Below are positions 38,548-46,393 of a DNA stretch of 64,000 bases, one piece after another. The notes under the pieces are model-generated. The model worked only from the letters and a program-made list of their open reading frames with translations. It was not told where the DNA came from and ran no database searches. Made by a program: the position numbers and the translations under genes. The stretch is from Verrucomicrobiia bacterium (lineage in GTDB: Bacteria > Verrucomicrobiota > Verrucomicrobiia > Limisphaerales > JADLHS01). The stretch covers positions 1 through 64,000 of the forward strand of contig JAHCLO010000014.1 of NCBI GenBank assembly GCA_026125285.1, read 5' to 3'. Within the stretch, counting starts at the first letter, position 1. Each line of letters opens with the position of its first letter.

Positions 38548-39504
38548 ATGCCAACCGTGCGCCGCGCCGTCATTGATGTCGGCACCAACTCCGTAAAGCT
38601 GCTCGTTGCGGACGTTGCGGGCCATGAGGTGTCGCCAGTGTTGGAAGACAGCCGGCAAACGCGCTTGGGCAAGGGTTTCTACGAAACCCACCAGCTTCAG
38701 CCGGAACCGTTGGCCCAGACTGCACGCGCGGTGGCGGCTTTCGCCAACGCTGCCCGCAAACACGGGGCTACCAGTGTCCGTATCATCGCCACCAGCGCCG
38801 CTCGCGATGCGAAGAATCCGGGTAATCTGGCAGCGGCCATTGCCGAGGCCACGAATCTGCGGCTGGAAATCATTTCGGGCGAACAGGAGGCCGAATGGGC
38901 TTTTCGGGGCGCCACCAGTAATCCCAAACTGGCGAATGAACCGTTGTTGCTGCTGGATGCAGGCGGCGGCAGCACGGAATTCATTCTCGGTCAGGGCAAA
39001 CAGAAACATTTTCAGCAAAGTTATCCGCTGGGCGTTGTGCGGCTGCTGGAAAAAATTCCCCACAGCGATCCGCCCAAGCCGGAGGAACTCGCCGCGTGCC
39101 GTGAGTGGCTCAAGACGTTTCTGGACACCACAGTCCGCGGCGAACTCGAACCCGCGCTGAAACGTGAGGTCAAGCTCCACGAGCAACATCACGCCGTGCG
39201 ACTGGTCGGCACCGGTGGCACGGCCACCATCCTGGCCCGCATGGAACTCGGCCTGAGCGACTATGATCGCGAGCGCATCGAGGCCGTCCGGCTGTCGTTG
39301 AAACGAACCAAATTCTGGGTGGAGCGATTGTGGAGCTTGTCGCTGGCCGAGCGTAGGGAAATCCCGGGTCTGCCCAAGGAACGCGCGGACGTGATGTTGA
39401 CCGGCGTGCTGATTTATGAAGCTGTGATGGAAGCCTTCGCCGTTGGGGAACTGCGCGTGAGCACGCGCGGTCTGCGCTTTGCGGCAGTGATGGAGGAGAT
39501 TTGA
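38548..39504 (+). CDS. Ppx/GppA exopolyphosphatase family protein
   Basis: A 318-aa sugar-kinase/actin-fold phosphatase. The phosphate-1 motif is AVIDVGTNSVKLLVAD at the N-terminus. The phosphate-2-like motif is LLLLDAGGGSTEFILG near 133, and the glutamate-containing SGEQEAEWAFRG near 110 matches the catalytic Glu loop. It hydrolyses polyphosphate or pppGpp. The protein is shorter than E. coli Ppx and lacks the HD domain, as in many members. It stands alone, 101 bases after the symporter gene. Confidence 0.85.
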   Translation: MPTVRRAVIDVGTNSVKLLVADVAGHEVSPVLEDSRQTRLGKGFYETHQLQPEPLAQTARAVAAFANAARKHGATSVRIIATSAARDAKNPGNLAAAIAEATNLRLEIISGEQEAEWAFRGATSNPKLANEPLLLLDAGGGSTEFILGQGKQKHFQQSYPLGVVRLLEKIPHSDPPKPEELAACREWLKTFLDTTVRGELEPALKREVKLHEQHHAVRLVGTGGTATILARMELGLSDYDRERIEAVRLSLKRTKFWVERLWSLSLAERREIPGLPKERADVMLTGVLIYEAVMEAFAVGELRVSTRGLRFAAVMEEI

Positions 39505-39568
39505 TCCAGAAGCCGAGGACGTTGTGCCTGCCCCTCCACCCCCTTCGCCCAAAGCGGCGATGAATCAG

Positions 39569-39631
39569 CCGCACTCCAAACGCTTCGCGAGCTTGGTTGA
39601 CGCTGGGCTGTCGCGAAGCGTCTGGAGTGCG
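39569..39631. repeat. Palindromic repeat with CGCACTCCAAACGCTTCGCG arms (family E)
   Basis: Left arm at 39570-39590 and right arm TCGCGAAGCGTCTGGAGTGC at 39611-39631. The arms match at 20 of 21 positions. It lies in the 342-base gap (39505-39846) between the Ppx and radical SAM genes, which also contains the element at 39736 and nothing else recognisable. Confidence 0.85.
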
Positions 39632-39735
39632 CGCGGCTTCAGCGCCGCTTTTCGCGCGGGGCTGACGTTTCGCCGGTTCCAGGGTTCGATGCCCGAATCT
39701 GGATGTGGTGAATGCTCATCACGAACCTGCGAGTG

Positions 39736-39806
39736 GTAGCCGCCGACGTAAGGAGGCGGATCGAGCTGATTCGTGATACACCCGTCTCCTCACGTCGGCG
39801 GCTGCG
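39736..39806. repeat. Palindromic repeat with GTAGCCGCCGACGTAAGGAG arms (family F)
   Basis: The left arm at 39736-39759 and right arm CGTCTCCTCACGTCGGCGGC (39783 onward) form an inverted repeat of about 24 bases with three differences. The right arm shares CACGTCGGC with the family C hairpins in the kinase gene, so the two families may be related. Confidence 0.75.
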
Positions 39807-39846
39807 GTTCGGACATTCAACGTGCGAACTTTCGTGGGGACGATTC

Positions 39847-40974
39847 TCACCCGGCAGCCGGCTGCGCCAGCGCCGGGTGCGTGGGGGTCTCGCGCAGCCC
39901 TTCCGGCCGCAAATCCACTTCACGCCCCTTCCATGATTTCACGCCAATGTGGTTCAAGCGCCCCAGCCGATAGCGCCACGAGATGCCGTAAAAGGGATTG
40001 GCGGTGGGCCAGAAGGAAATGAAATCCAGATTTGCAACCTTCGCCATTTCAATGGCCTGCTGCAAGATTGCCGGGCGGTCATTCCAGTTAAAGAGCAGGT
40101 ATTTCCATTCCAGAATTGGAACATGCAGACCGCGCGCGTTGCGATAAGCGGCCATGTCGCGCATGGCCGCGTAGGCTTTCTCAAAACTCCCGCGATGCAT
40201 GTATTTCTCGGACATCACGTCGTTGATGCCATGCACGGAGAAAAAAATGTGGCTGAAGTTCAACGCCGCCTCGCGCTTGGCATCGGTGTTCAGCAGCACG
40301 CCGTTGGTGGAAGTGACAATCCGGCAACCCGGGTTTTTTTGCCGCAACATTCCCAGTTCCGCACCGATGTTGGGTGAAAGAAACGGTTCGCCAAGGTTCA
40401 AAAAATAAACCTGCTCCAGACCGAGCCGCTGGACGAGGTCGGTCATCTTTTCCATGTCGGCCAGCGGCATTTGCAGTTGCCGGTTCACGCGCAGATTGGC
40501 AGCCGTGCCCCGGGCGCAGCCGGTACAATCCACATTACAGCGCACGGTATTCTCGAGCAGCAATCCGCGATGCGGCAATCGGACTTCAGGAGGTTTGGCA
40601 TCGCGCGCGGCCAACCGGCGCAATTCGCCGCAGCGCGCGCAGATCGGGATCGGCATTTTGCCTTTCGCCAGTTCTTCGCGAAACCGCCGCGCCACCGGGC
40701 CGTGAAAGACTTCCTCGAAGGAGTTCTTCCGCAAATCGCCGAGATGTCCCAGGCCCTCGTAATCCTGGCAGTTGCAGGAAACCGTCAGATCGGAATTGAT
40801 GGTAATGTTGTATTCGGATTCCCCGTGCAACGCGGCGCAATAATAGCCACGTCCGCTGAACTTCGCGCGCAGTTCGTGCCAAACAACAATCGCCTTGCGG
40901 ACGACGTCGCTGACGATCCAGTTGAATCGCCGCTTCGGGTCGCGAGCGTTTGGCGTTGTTTGCGGGGTGACCAC
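39847..40974 (-). CDS. Radical SAM protein with N-terminal cysteine-rich segment
   Basis: About 375 aa. The radical SAM signature CNVDCTGC (C-x3-C-x2-C) near residue 150 binds the catalytic 4Fe-4S cluster. It is preceded by a segment with CNCQDYEGLGHLGDL and PIPICARC that looks like a SPASM-type auxiliary cluster, but placed before the radical SAM domain rather than after it. The GTG start at 40974 was chosen because the upstream part is antisense-like and overlaps the xylanase stop. Its location next to a GH10 gene suggests cell-surface or glycan modification. The product is unknown. Confidence 0.65.
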   Translation of the reverse strand: MVTPQTTPNARDPKRRFNWIVSDVVRKAIVVWHELRAKFSGRGYYCAALHGESEYNITINSDLTVSCNCQDYEGLGHLGDLRKNSFEEVFHGPVARRFREELAKGKMPIPICARCGELRRLAARDAKPPEVRLPHRGLLLENTVRCNVDCTGCARGTAANLRVNRQLQMPLADMEKMTDLVQRLGLEQVYFLNLGEPFLSPNIGAELGMLRQKNPGCRIVTSTNGVLLNTDAKREAALNFSHIFFSVHGINDVMSEKYMHRGSFEKAYAAMRDMAAYRNARGLHVPILEWKYLLFNWNDRPAILQQAIEMAKVANLDFISFWPTANPFYGISWRYRLGRLNHIGVKSWKGREVDLRPEGLRETPTHPALAQPAAG

Positions 40975-41042
40975 GATGCGAAGTTTCCCCGGAGGCAAAG
41001 TGACCGGCAAGTTTCTTTTGGCGCGAAGCCCGAGCAGGCAAC

Positions 41043-43355
41043 TTACCGTGATAATTCCCGCATCACCGCCGCAAAGGCCGGCTTGGGCTGGCCTTTGCGG
41101 TCGAACAGCAATGGGTGATTCACGCGCTGCCACGGGAAATCATTGAGCCAGCTCTGGCCATCGTGAAGATTCCAAAACGACACGCGCTCAAGGACGTCGG
41201 CATATTGGCGAAACAATCGGAACAACTGTGCGTATTGTTCCGCCTGGCGTTCGAGGATTTCCGGCGGGCAACCGTCACGGTAAGGATTCAGCCTGGCCAA
41301 CTCCTCGCGATGTTTGCCCCCGTCCGCCCACCACCGCCCGCGCGGAATCACATCAATGTCCAGTTCCGAGATCACCACCTTCATCCCCAGTTCGCGCATC
41401 GCCGCCAACGTGGTTTCGAGTTCGGCAAACGGCACGCGGTCCAGTTCGTAGTGTCCCTGCAACCCGATGGCGTGCAGCGGAACGTTCTGCGCCCGCAATG
41501 AACGAATCAGCCGGATGGTCTTCTCGCGCTTGGCCGGCAATTCATTGTTGTAATCATTGTAGATGAGCTGCGCCTGCGGATCCGCCCGGTGCGTGTATTC
41601 GAACGCTCGGGCAATGAAATCCTCGCCGCACGCCGCGCTCCAGCCGGAAGGCCGCAGGTAATTCGTCCCGTCATCCAGCGCCTCATTGACCACATCCCAC
41701 GCCGCGATGCGACCGCGATAACGCCCGACCACGGTTTCAATGTGCTGGCGCATGCGTTCCAGCAACAACTCACGACTCGCCGGTTGCTCGCCGTCGCGAT
41801 AAAACCAAGCGGGCGTGCGGTCGTCCTTGGCCCAGACCAGGCAATGGCCCACTACCGCCAGACCCTGTTGCGTGGCAAAGTTCACAAACGCATCCGCACG
41901 GTCAAAATTGAAACGCCCCGCGACCGGCTGAACCGCCATCGGCTTCATGCAATTCTCGGGTGTCACCTGACTGAACTGCGCCACCAGCAAGGGCCAGTCA
42001 TTCGTGCGCTCCGGAATGTGATCACTAATGCCCACGCCCACGTCAAAGGACCCGGCGGCGGCGTGGCGCAGAGCGACAGGTTTGGGCTGCGCTTTCGCCC
42101 ACTCCTTTGCGCTGACTTTCTTCGCTTCCTGCAGGAACACGAATGTGCCCTGCTTGTTGGCGGCAATGATATCCGGTCGTCCGTCGCCGTTGAGATCAGC
42201 CACCTCCAGTTGCACGCCCAAGCCGGCGGTGGCGTCAATGAGATGCGGAACGAACTCCACATTCCCATTGCGGCGTGTGAGCTTGAACCAATACAGCGGC
42301 GAGGGACTGCCCGGTTCCGTTTCCCGGCGATAACCCGGCAGCCAGAAACGTTTGCCGGTCACAATGTCCTTCAACCCGTCACCGTCCATGTCCACCAATG
42401 CCACAGCATGGAGCATGGAAACCTTCAAACCGTAACGGTTCTCGTGCGGGTGCTGATTCATGATGATATGCCGGCGGAAAGTGATCGTGTCTCCTTCACG
42501 CATCTGCTCGAACCACGCCAGGCCGAAACCATGCGCCACCAGACTGGTTACAATGTCATTCAATCCGTCACCGTTGACGTCGTAGGCGTGCATCTGCGCG
42601 CCACCGGGGCCGAAGTCATGCGGGTGCAACTGCCACACCGGATCGCCATCGAGCGACGCGGGTTGTTCCCACCAGCCGCCTTTCTCGATCACGTCCAGCC
42701 GGCCATCGCCATTCACATCGCCGACGCCGAGGCCGTGATTGAAATGCGTCCAGTTGCCCTTGGAGGAGATGCGATGGAAGGTCCATTTCGCTTTGGGATT
42801 CTGCCAATCCGGTCGCGCGTAGCCGAAGTAACCGTCGTGATTGCAGATCAATTCTGGCAAGCCGTCACCCGTCAGGTCCGTCCAATGCGGCGATTCGTTG
42901 TCCACCGCGTCGAATACGACGTGGCGTTTCCAATGGCCGGCCTGACCGCGCGGATTTTCAAACCACGAAGCGTCTTTACCGGGAAAGCCGATGACCAATA
43001 TGTCCGGCCAGCCGTCAGCATTGAAGTCGTGGGCGAAGGCGAAAAAGTTGTCCGAATAAACCCTGGGGCTCCAGCCGGGACGAATCTCCTCGGTGCCCAC
43101 GCTGGTCTTGTTCGTGTGTGTCTGGGTGGCGGGATAAAACTCGTAACGCTTTTGGTAATCCGGCCCGGCGTACCAGTACGGACCGGACACGACGTCCAGT
43201 TTGCCGTCGCGGTTGAAATCGCCATACCCCGCGCCCTCGCTCCAAAACTCCGTGGTGAGCGTCACGCGCTGGAATGAGTGGATCAGGTGATCGGTGGCCG
43301 ACAATGATGTTGCGGCAGTACCGCAAACCACGGCGATGAGCACGGGCTTAAGCAT
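41043..43355 (-). CDS. FG-GAP/VCBS repeat-GH10 endo-xylanase fusion
   Basis: A 770-aa exported protein. Signal peptide about 1-22 (LKPVLIAVVCGTAATSLSA). The first 390 residues hold FG-GAP/VCBS-type repeats with DxNxDGxxD calcium loops such as DFNRDGKLD, DFNADGWPD and DVNGDGRLD. The remaining part is a glycoside hydrolase family 10 domain. The acid/base E558 lies in WDVVNEAL, the nucleophile E664 in ISELDID. GH10 enzymes cut beta-1,4-xylan. The propeller-like N-terminus may bind the cell surface or the polymer. Close to the radical SAM gene, but not obviously in one pathway. Confidence 0.88.
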   Translation of the reverse strand: MLKPVLIAVVCGTAATSLSATDHLIHSFQRVTLTTEFWSEGAGYGDFNRDGKLDVVSGPYWYAGPDYQKRYEFYPATQTHTNKTSVGTEEIRPGWSPRVYSDNFFAFAHDFNADGWPDILVIGFPGKDASWFENPRGQAGHWKRHVVFDAVDNESPHWTDLTGDGLPELICNHDGYFGYARPDWQNPKAKWTFHRISSKGNWTHFNHGLGVGDVNGDGRLDVIEKGGWWEQPASLDGDPVWQLHPHDFGPGGAQMHAYDVNGDGLNDIVTSLVAHGFGLAWFEQMREGDTITFRRHIIMNQHPHENRYGLKVSMLHAVALVDMDGDGLKDIVTGKRFWLPGYRRETEPGSPSPLYWFKLTRRNGNVEFVPHLIDATAGLGVQLEVADLNGDGRPDIIAANKQGTFVFLQEAKKVSAKEWAKAQPKPVALRHAAAGSFDVGVGISDHIPERTNDWPLLVAQFSQVTPENCMKPMAVQPVAGRFNFDRADAFVNFATQQGLAVVGHCLVWAKDDRTPAWFYRDGEQPASRELLLERMRQHIETVVGRYRGRIAAWDVVNEALDDGTNYLRPSGWSAACGEDFIARAFEYTHRADPQAQLIYNDYNNELPAKREKTIRLIRSLRAQNVPLHAIGLQGHYELDRVPFAELETTLAAMRELGMKVVISELDIDVIPRGRWWADGGKHREELARLNPYRDGCPPEILERQAEQYAQLFRLFRQYADVLERVSFWNLHDGQSWLNDFPWQRVNHPLLFDRKGQPKPAFAAVMRELSR

Positions 43356-43430
43356 GCGCCACCATGGGCAGAATCAGGATCCGAAGGCAAGCCGGAGCAG
43401 GCAGACCCGTGCGGTACCCCGCTCCGGCGG

Positions 43431-43799
43431 CTAAGGAAGATCGCCTGATTTGCGACGCACCAAATAATCCAGTGCCAGACTGATCCCGGTGCGATGCGGC
43501 AAAGTGTAAATCAGCGCAAATACCAGCACCCCGCTGATCACGAAGAACCACGTCAAATTGGGAACATATAGCCGGAAATAAATCATCACGATCAACGGAA
43601 AGATGAAGAGCGCCCGATCCACGAACAGCAGATAGCCCCAAAGATCACCCTGGTTTTCCAGATATTTGAGGCCACAGACGGGGCAGTGATCGCACAATTT
43701 GATCCAACGCCTGAACAAAGCACCCCGGCCGCATTGCGGACATTGCTTGTGCATGCCCCTTCTCAGCAGGGTGCGCAACGGCGGAATCGGATCACTCAT
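43431..43799 (-). CDS. DUF983 membrane protein
   Basis: A 122-aa protein with two CxxC pairs near the N-terminus (CPQCGRGALF, CDHCPVCGLKY), then two transmembrane helices (about 60-80 and 84-103). This matches DUF983 proteins, which are common in alpha-proteobacteria and PVC bacteria and of unknown function. The zinc ribbon suggests metal or protein binding. It lies 75 bases downstream of the Kef-type antiporter on the same strand. Confidence 0.8.
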   Translation of the reverse strand: MSDPIPPLRTLLRRGMHKQCPQCGRGALFRRWIKLCDHCPVCGLKYLENQGDLWGYLLFVDRALFIFPLIVMIYFRLYVPNLTWFFVISGVLVFALIYTLPHRTGISLALDYLVRRKSGDLP

Positions 43800-43874
43800 C
43801 TAGCGACATCATGGTTGAGCGGAAGATTCTGTCCAGCGTGGCAGGTGCGCCGCCGCTTCTGTGGGTGAAGTGTT

Positions 43875-46196
43875 TCAAGATGATTCACCCGGGCCAGTGG
43901 CTTCCGCCGGCGGCGGCGACAATAACACCGCGAACGCCTTAATCTGCTCGTGGGTTCCCAGCACCAGCAATTCGTCCCCCTCCCTGAACTGATCCTGGCC
44001 GGCGGGCGAGAGTCGTCGCTGCCGTCCGCGTCGGATGCCCCCAAGTTGCACGCCGACTTTGCGGATCAGGTCCAGTTCTACGAGGGGCTTTCCCGCCAAC
44101 GGACAGCCCGGCGGCACCACCACCGACTCCATCGTCAACTCGTCAAAATCTGTGACCGTGGCGGTAGCCGTGGCCACACCGCCCAATTCGCGCGCGGCAT
44201 TGGCCAGTTGTTCGGCGTTGCCGAGGAGTAACAACTTGTCCTGCGGATACAGCACCGTGTCCGCACTGGGATTCACGATGCCATAACCCTGCCGGTCAAT
44301 TCCAACCACCGAGCAGCCGAAACGGTGGCGTACCCCAATCTGGCCCAGCGTGCGGCCGGCGTGCGCGGAATCGCTGGGCAGCGTCACCTCGTCAATGTCA
44401 AGTTGCCAGTCCGCGGTTTGCTGCGGCAGGGCGGAAGACCAGGCCGAAGCCCCGGCCGGGTGACTGGCGCTGCGATATTGCTCGAGCAGTTCAATCTCCA
44501 GCCGGCTGTGCAAGCGCACGAAGCGGCGCCAAAACACGACCGCAACCATCAACAGCAGCAACAGCACGGCCCCCGCCGCGCCGAGCAGTGACCAGCCCGC
44601 GGGCAAAAGCGCCAGTAGCCACGCGCCCAATACCAGCAGCGCCACCCCGCGCAACGCGGCTTCCAGCAACGGGCGCAACCGCGGTTGCCGCCGCACCCCC
44701 GACGTGGCGGCCTCGGCGAGAATCATGGCCAGCGCCGAAATGTTGCGCCAGATGGCGATGAGGGGGCCCAACAACAACACCCCGAATCCGCTCCAGAACA
44801 GAAACGGCAGGGCCAGCAGGAAGCGATGCTCGCCCAGCCGGGACTTGGCTTCCGTGTAGAGCGGATTGGCAAACAACAACAGCGCCGACACACACAGCAT
44901 GTGCAGCCCGACTTGGAGAAAGCGTTTGTGCGTCAGCCGCCACAAGACGCTCGCCGTCTGCCGGCTGCGCAAGCGCGCCAGCCAGTCGTGATAAAACGAT
45001 ATCCATTTGCCCACGAACGGCGGGGGCACCTGGACGATGCGTTGGCTGATCGCTTCCGCCCGCCGGGTCAGCACCGGCGCGACCAGCGAGGTCAGCAAAG
45101 ACGCACCCACGGCCACGGGGTAGGCCGATTGCGGCAACACGCCACTTTCCACGCCGAGTTGGGCAATGATGAAACTGAATTCGCCCAGGGGCGTCAGCGA
45201 CAGGCCGGCCTGGATGGAATCGCGACTTGAGTTGCCGACAGCGAGCAATCCCAGCGCACATGCCAGGGGCCGCAGCAACAACGCCACCGCCGTGACCCCG
45301 AGCACAAACGGCCACGCTTCCACAAGCACACTGAAGTCCACCAACATTCCCACCGCCACGAAGAAGACCGCCCCGAAGGTTTGGTCCAATCCCTCGAACG
45401 AGCGTTCGATGTCCGCCTTGTAGCGCGTGCTGCCGACGATCGCGCCGAACACAAACGCACCCAACGCCAGCGAATAACCCACCTTCACCGCCAGCCACGC
45501 GAGCGCCAGCAGCAGCCCGCCGACCAGCAGGGTGCGGATCTCCGGCAAGCCGCCGCGGCTCACCCGGGCCAGCAACTTCGGCATGATGAGCAGCGACATC
45601 AGCGCGATGAAAACCACAAATGCGCCCAGCGCGCCGAACGTCGGCATGAGCGGCGGCGGTTTGTCGCCACCAAATTGAATCAATGAAGTCAGCAGCGTGA
45701 GCATCAGAATGGCCACGACGTCTTCGAGCACCGTCATGCCCAGCGCGAGTTGGCCGGGCCGTTCGTGCGTGAGGTTCAGTTCATCCAACACTTTGCTGAT
45801 GATCGCCGAGCTGGACACCATCAGCATCGCCGCCAGAAACAGACTGGCCGTGACCCCCCAGCCCAGCGCCCAGCCGAACAACCGTCCGCCGTTAAGCACC
45901 AGCACGGCCCCGATGGCCGTAGCCAGAATCACCGACAAGCCGAGACGTTTCAGGCGACTCAGACTCAGGTTCAGGCCGATGGAGAAAATCAGAAACACCA
46001 AACCCAGTTGCGCGAGCGTTTGCACCCGATCCAGATCCGCCACCAACGCAAACGGTGGTGTGTGCGGGCCAATAATGGCCCCGGCCACGAGGTAACCCAC
46101 GATGGCCGAAAGCCCGAGCCGCCGGCACAGCCAGGCAGCCGCGCCCGCAATCAGCAGCACGACCGCAAGGTCGCGGATGAGCAGGATTCCAGTCAC
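43875..46196 (-). CDS. Monovalent cation:proton antiporter-2 (Kef-type) with RCK_C domains
   Basis: A 773-aa membrane protein. The first 380 residues form the twelve-helix CPA2/Kef antiporter core (GYLVAGAIIGPHTPPFAL, VFLIFSIGLNLSLSRLK). A further cluster of helices lies near 440-570. Two TrkA-C (RCK_C)-like domains follow, at about 595-690 and 695-760, with GDELLVLGTHEQIKAFAVLL at the end. It exchanges Na+ or K+ for H+ under regulation by ligand binding to the C-terminal domains. The gene is divergent from the giant kinase. Confidence 0.88.
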   Translation of the reverse strand: MTGILLIRDLAVVLLIAGAAAWLCRRLGLSAIVGYLVAGAIIGPHTPPFALVADLDRVQTLAQLGLVFLIFSIGLNLSLSRLKRLGLSVILATAIGAVLVLNGGRLFGWALGWGVTASLFLAAMLMVSSSAIISKVLDELNLTHERPGQLALGMTVLEDVVAILMLTLLTSLIQFGGDKPPPLMPTFGALGAFVVFIALMSLLIMPKLLARVSRGGLPEIRTLLVGGLLLALAWLAVKVGYSLALGAFVFGAIVGSTRYKADIERSFEGLDQTFGAVFFVAVGMLVDFSVLVEAWPFVLGVTAVALLLRPLACALGLLAVGNSSRDSIQAGLSLTPLGEFSFIIAQLGVESGVLPQSAYPVAVGASLLTSLVAPVLTRRAEAISQRIVQVPPPFVGKWISFYHDWLARLRSRQTASVLWRLTHKRFLQVGLHMLCVSALLLFANPLYTEAKSRLGEHRFLLALPFLFWSGFGVLLLGPLIAIWRNISALAMILAEAATSGVRRQPRLRPLLEAALRGVALLVLGAWLLALLPAGWSLLGAAGAVLLLLLMVAVVFWRRFVRLHSRLEIELLEQYRSASHPAGASAWSSALPQQTADWQLDIDEVTLPSDSAHAGRTLGQIGVRHRFGCSVVGIDRQGYGIVNPSADTVLYPQDKLLLLGNAEQLANAARELGGVATATATVTDFDELTMESVVVPPGCPLAGKPLVELDLIRKVGVQLGGIRRGRQRRLSPAGQDQFREGDELLVLGTHEQIKAFAVLLSPPPAEATGPGESS

Positions 46197-46393
46197 GCCT
46201 TGTTTGTACCGAAATCCAAAATGGAAGACACGCAGAACTCCGTGGGCGGGCAGACTTTTTTCCAGAAGATGGGGGGCAGAATCGGCACCGGCCCAAGGCT
46301 TGAAGCTTCATACAGTCACGGACGGACAGATTGCCCGGAAGCGGTGGCGCATTTTCCGCAACAAATTCGCGGATTTGCTTCTGAAGATTGTGT

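Noticed and set aside
41589-43277. Plus-strand frame of 562 codons
   Set aside because: Antisense to the FG-GAP/GH10 gene, which carries both catalytic glutamates. The plus frame has no domain signature.
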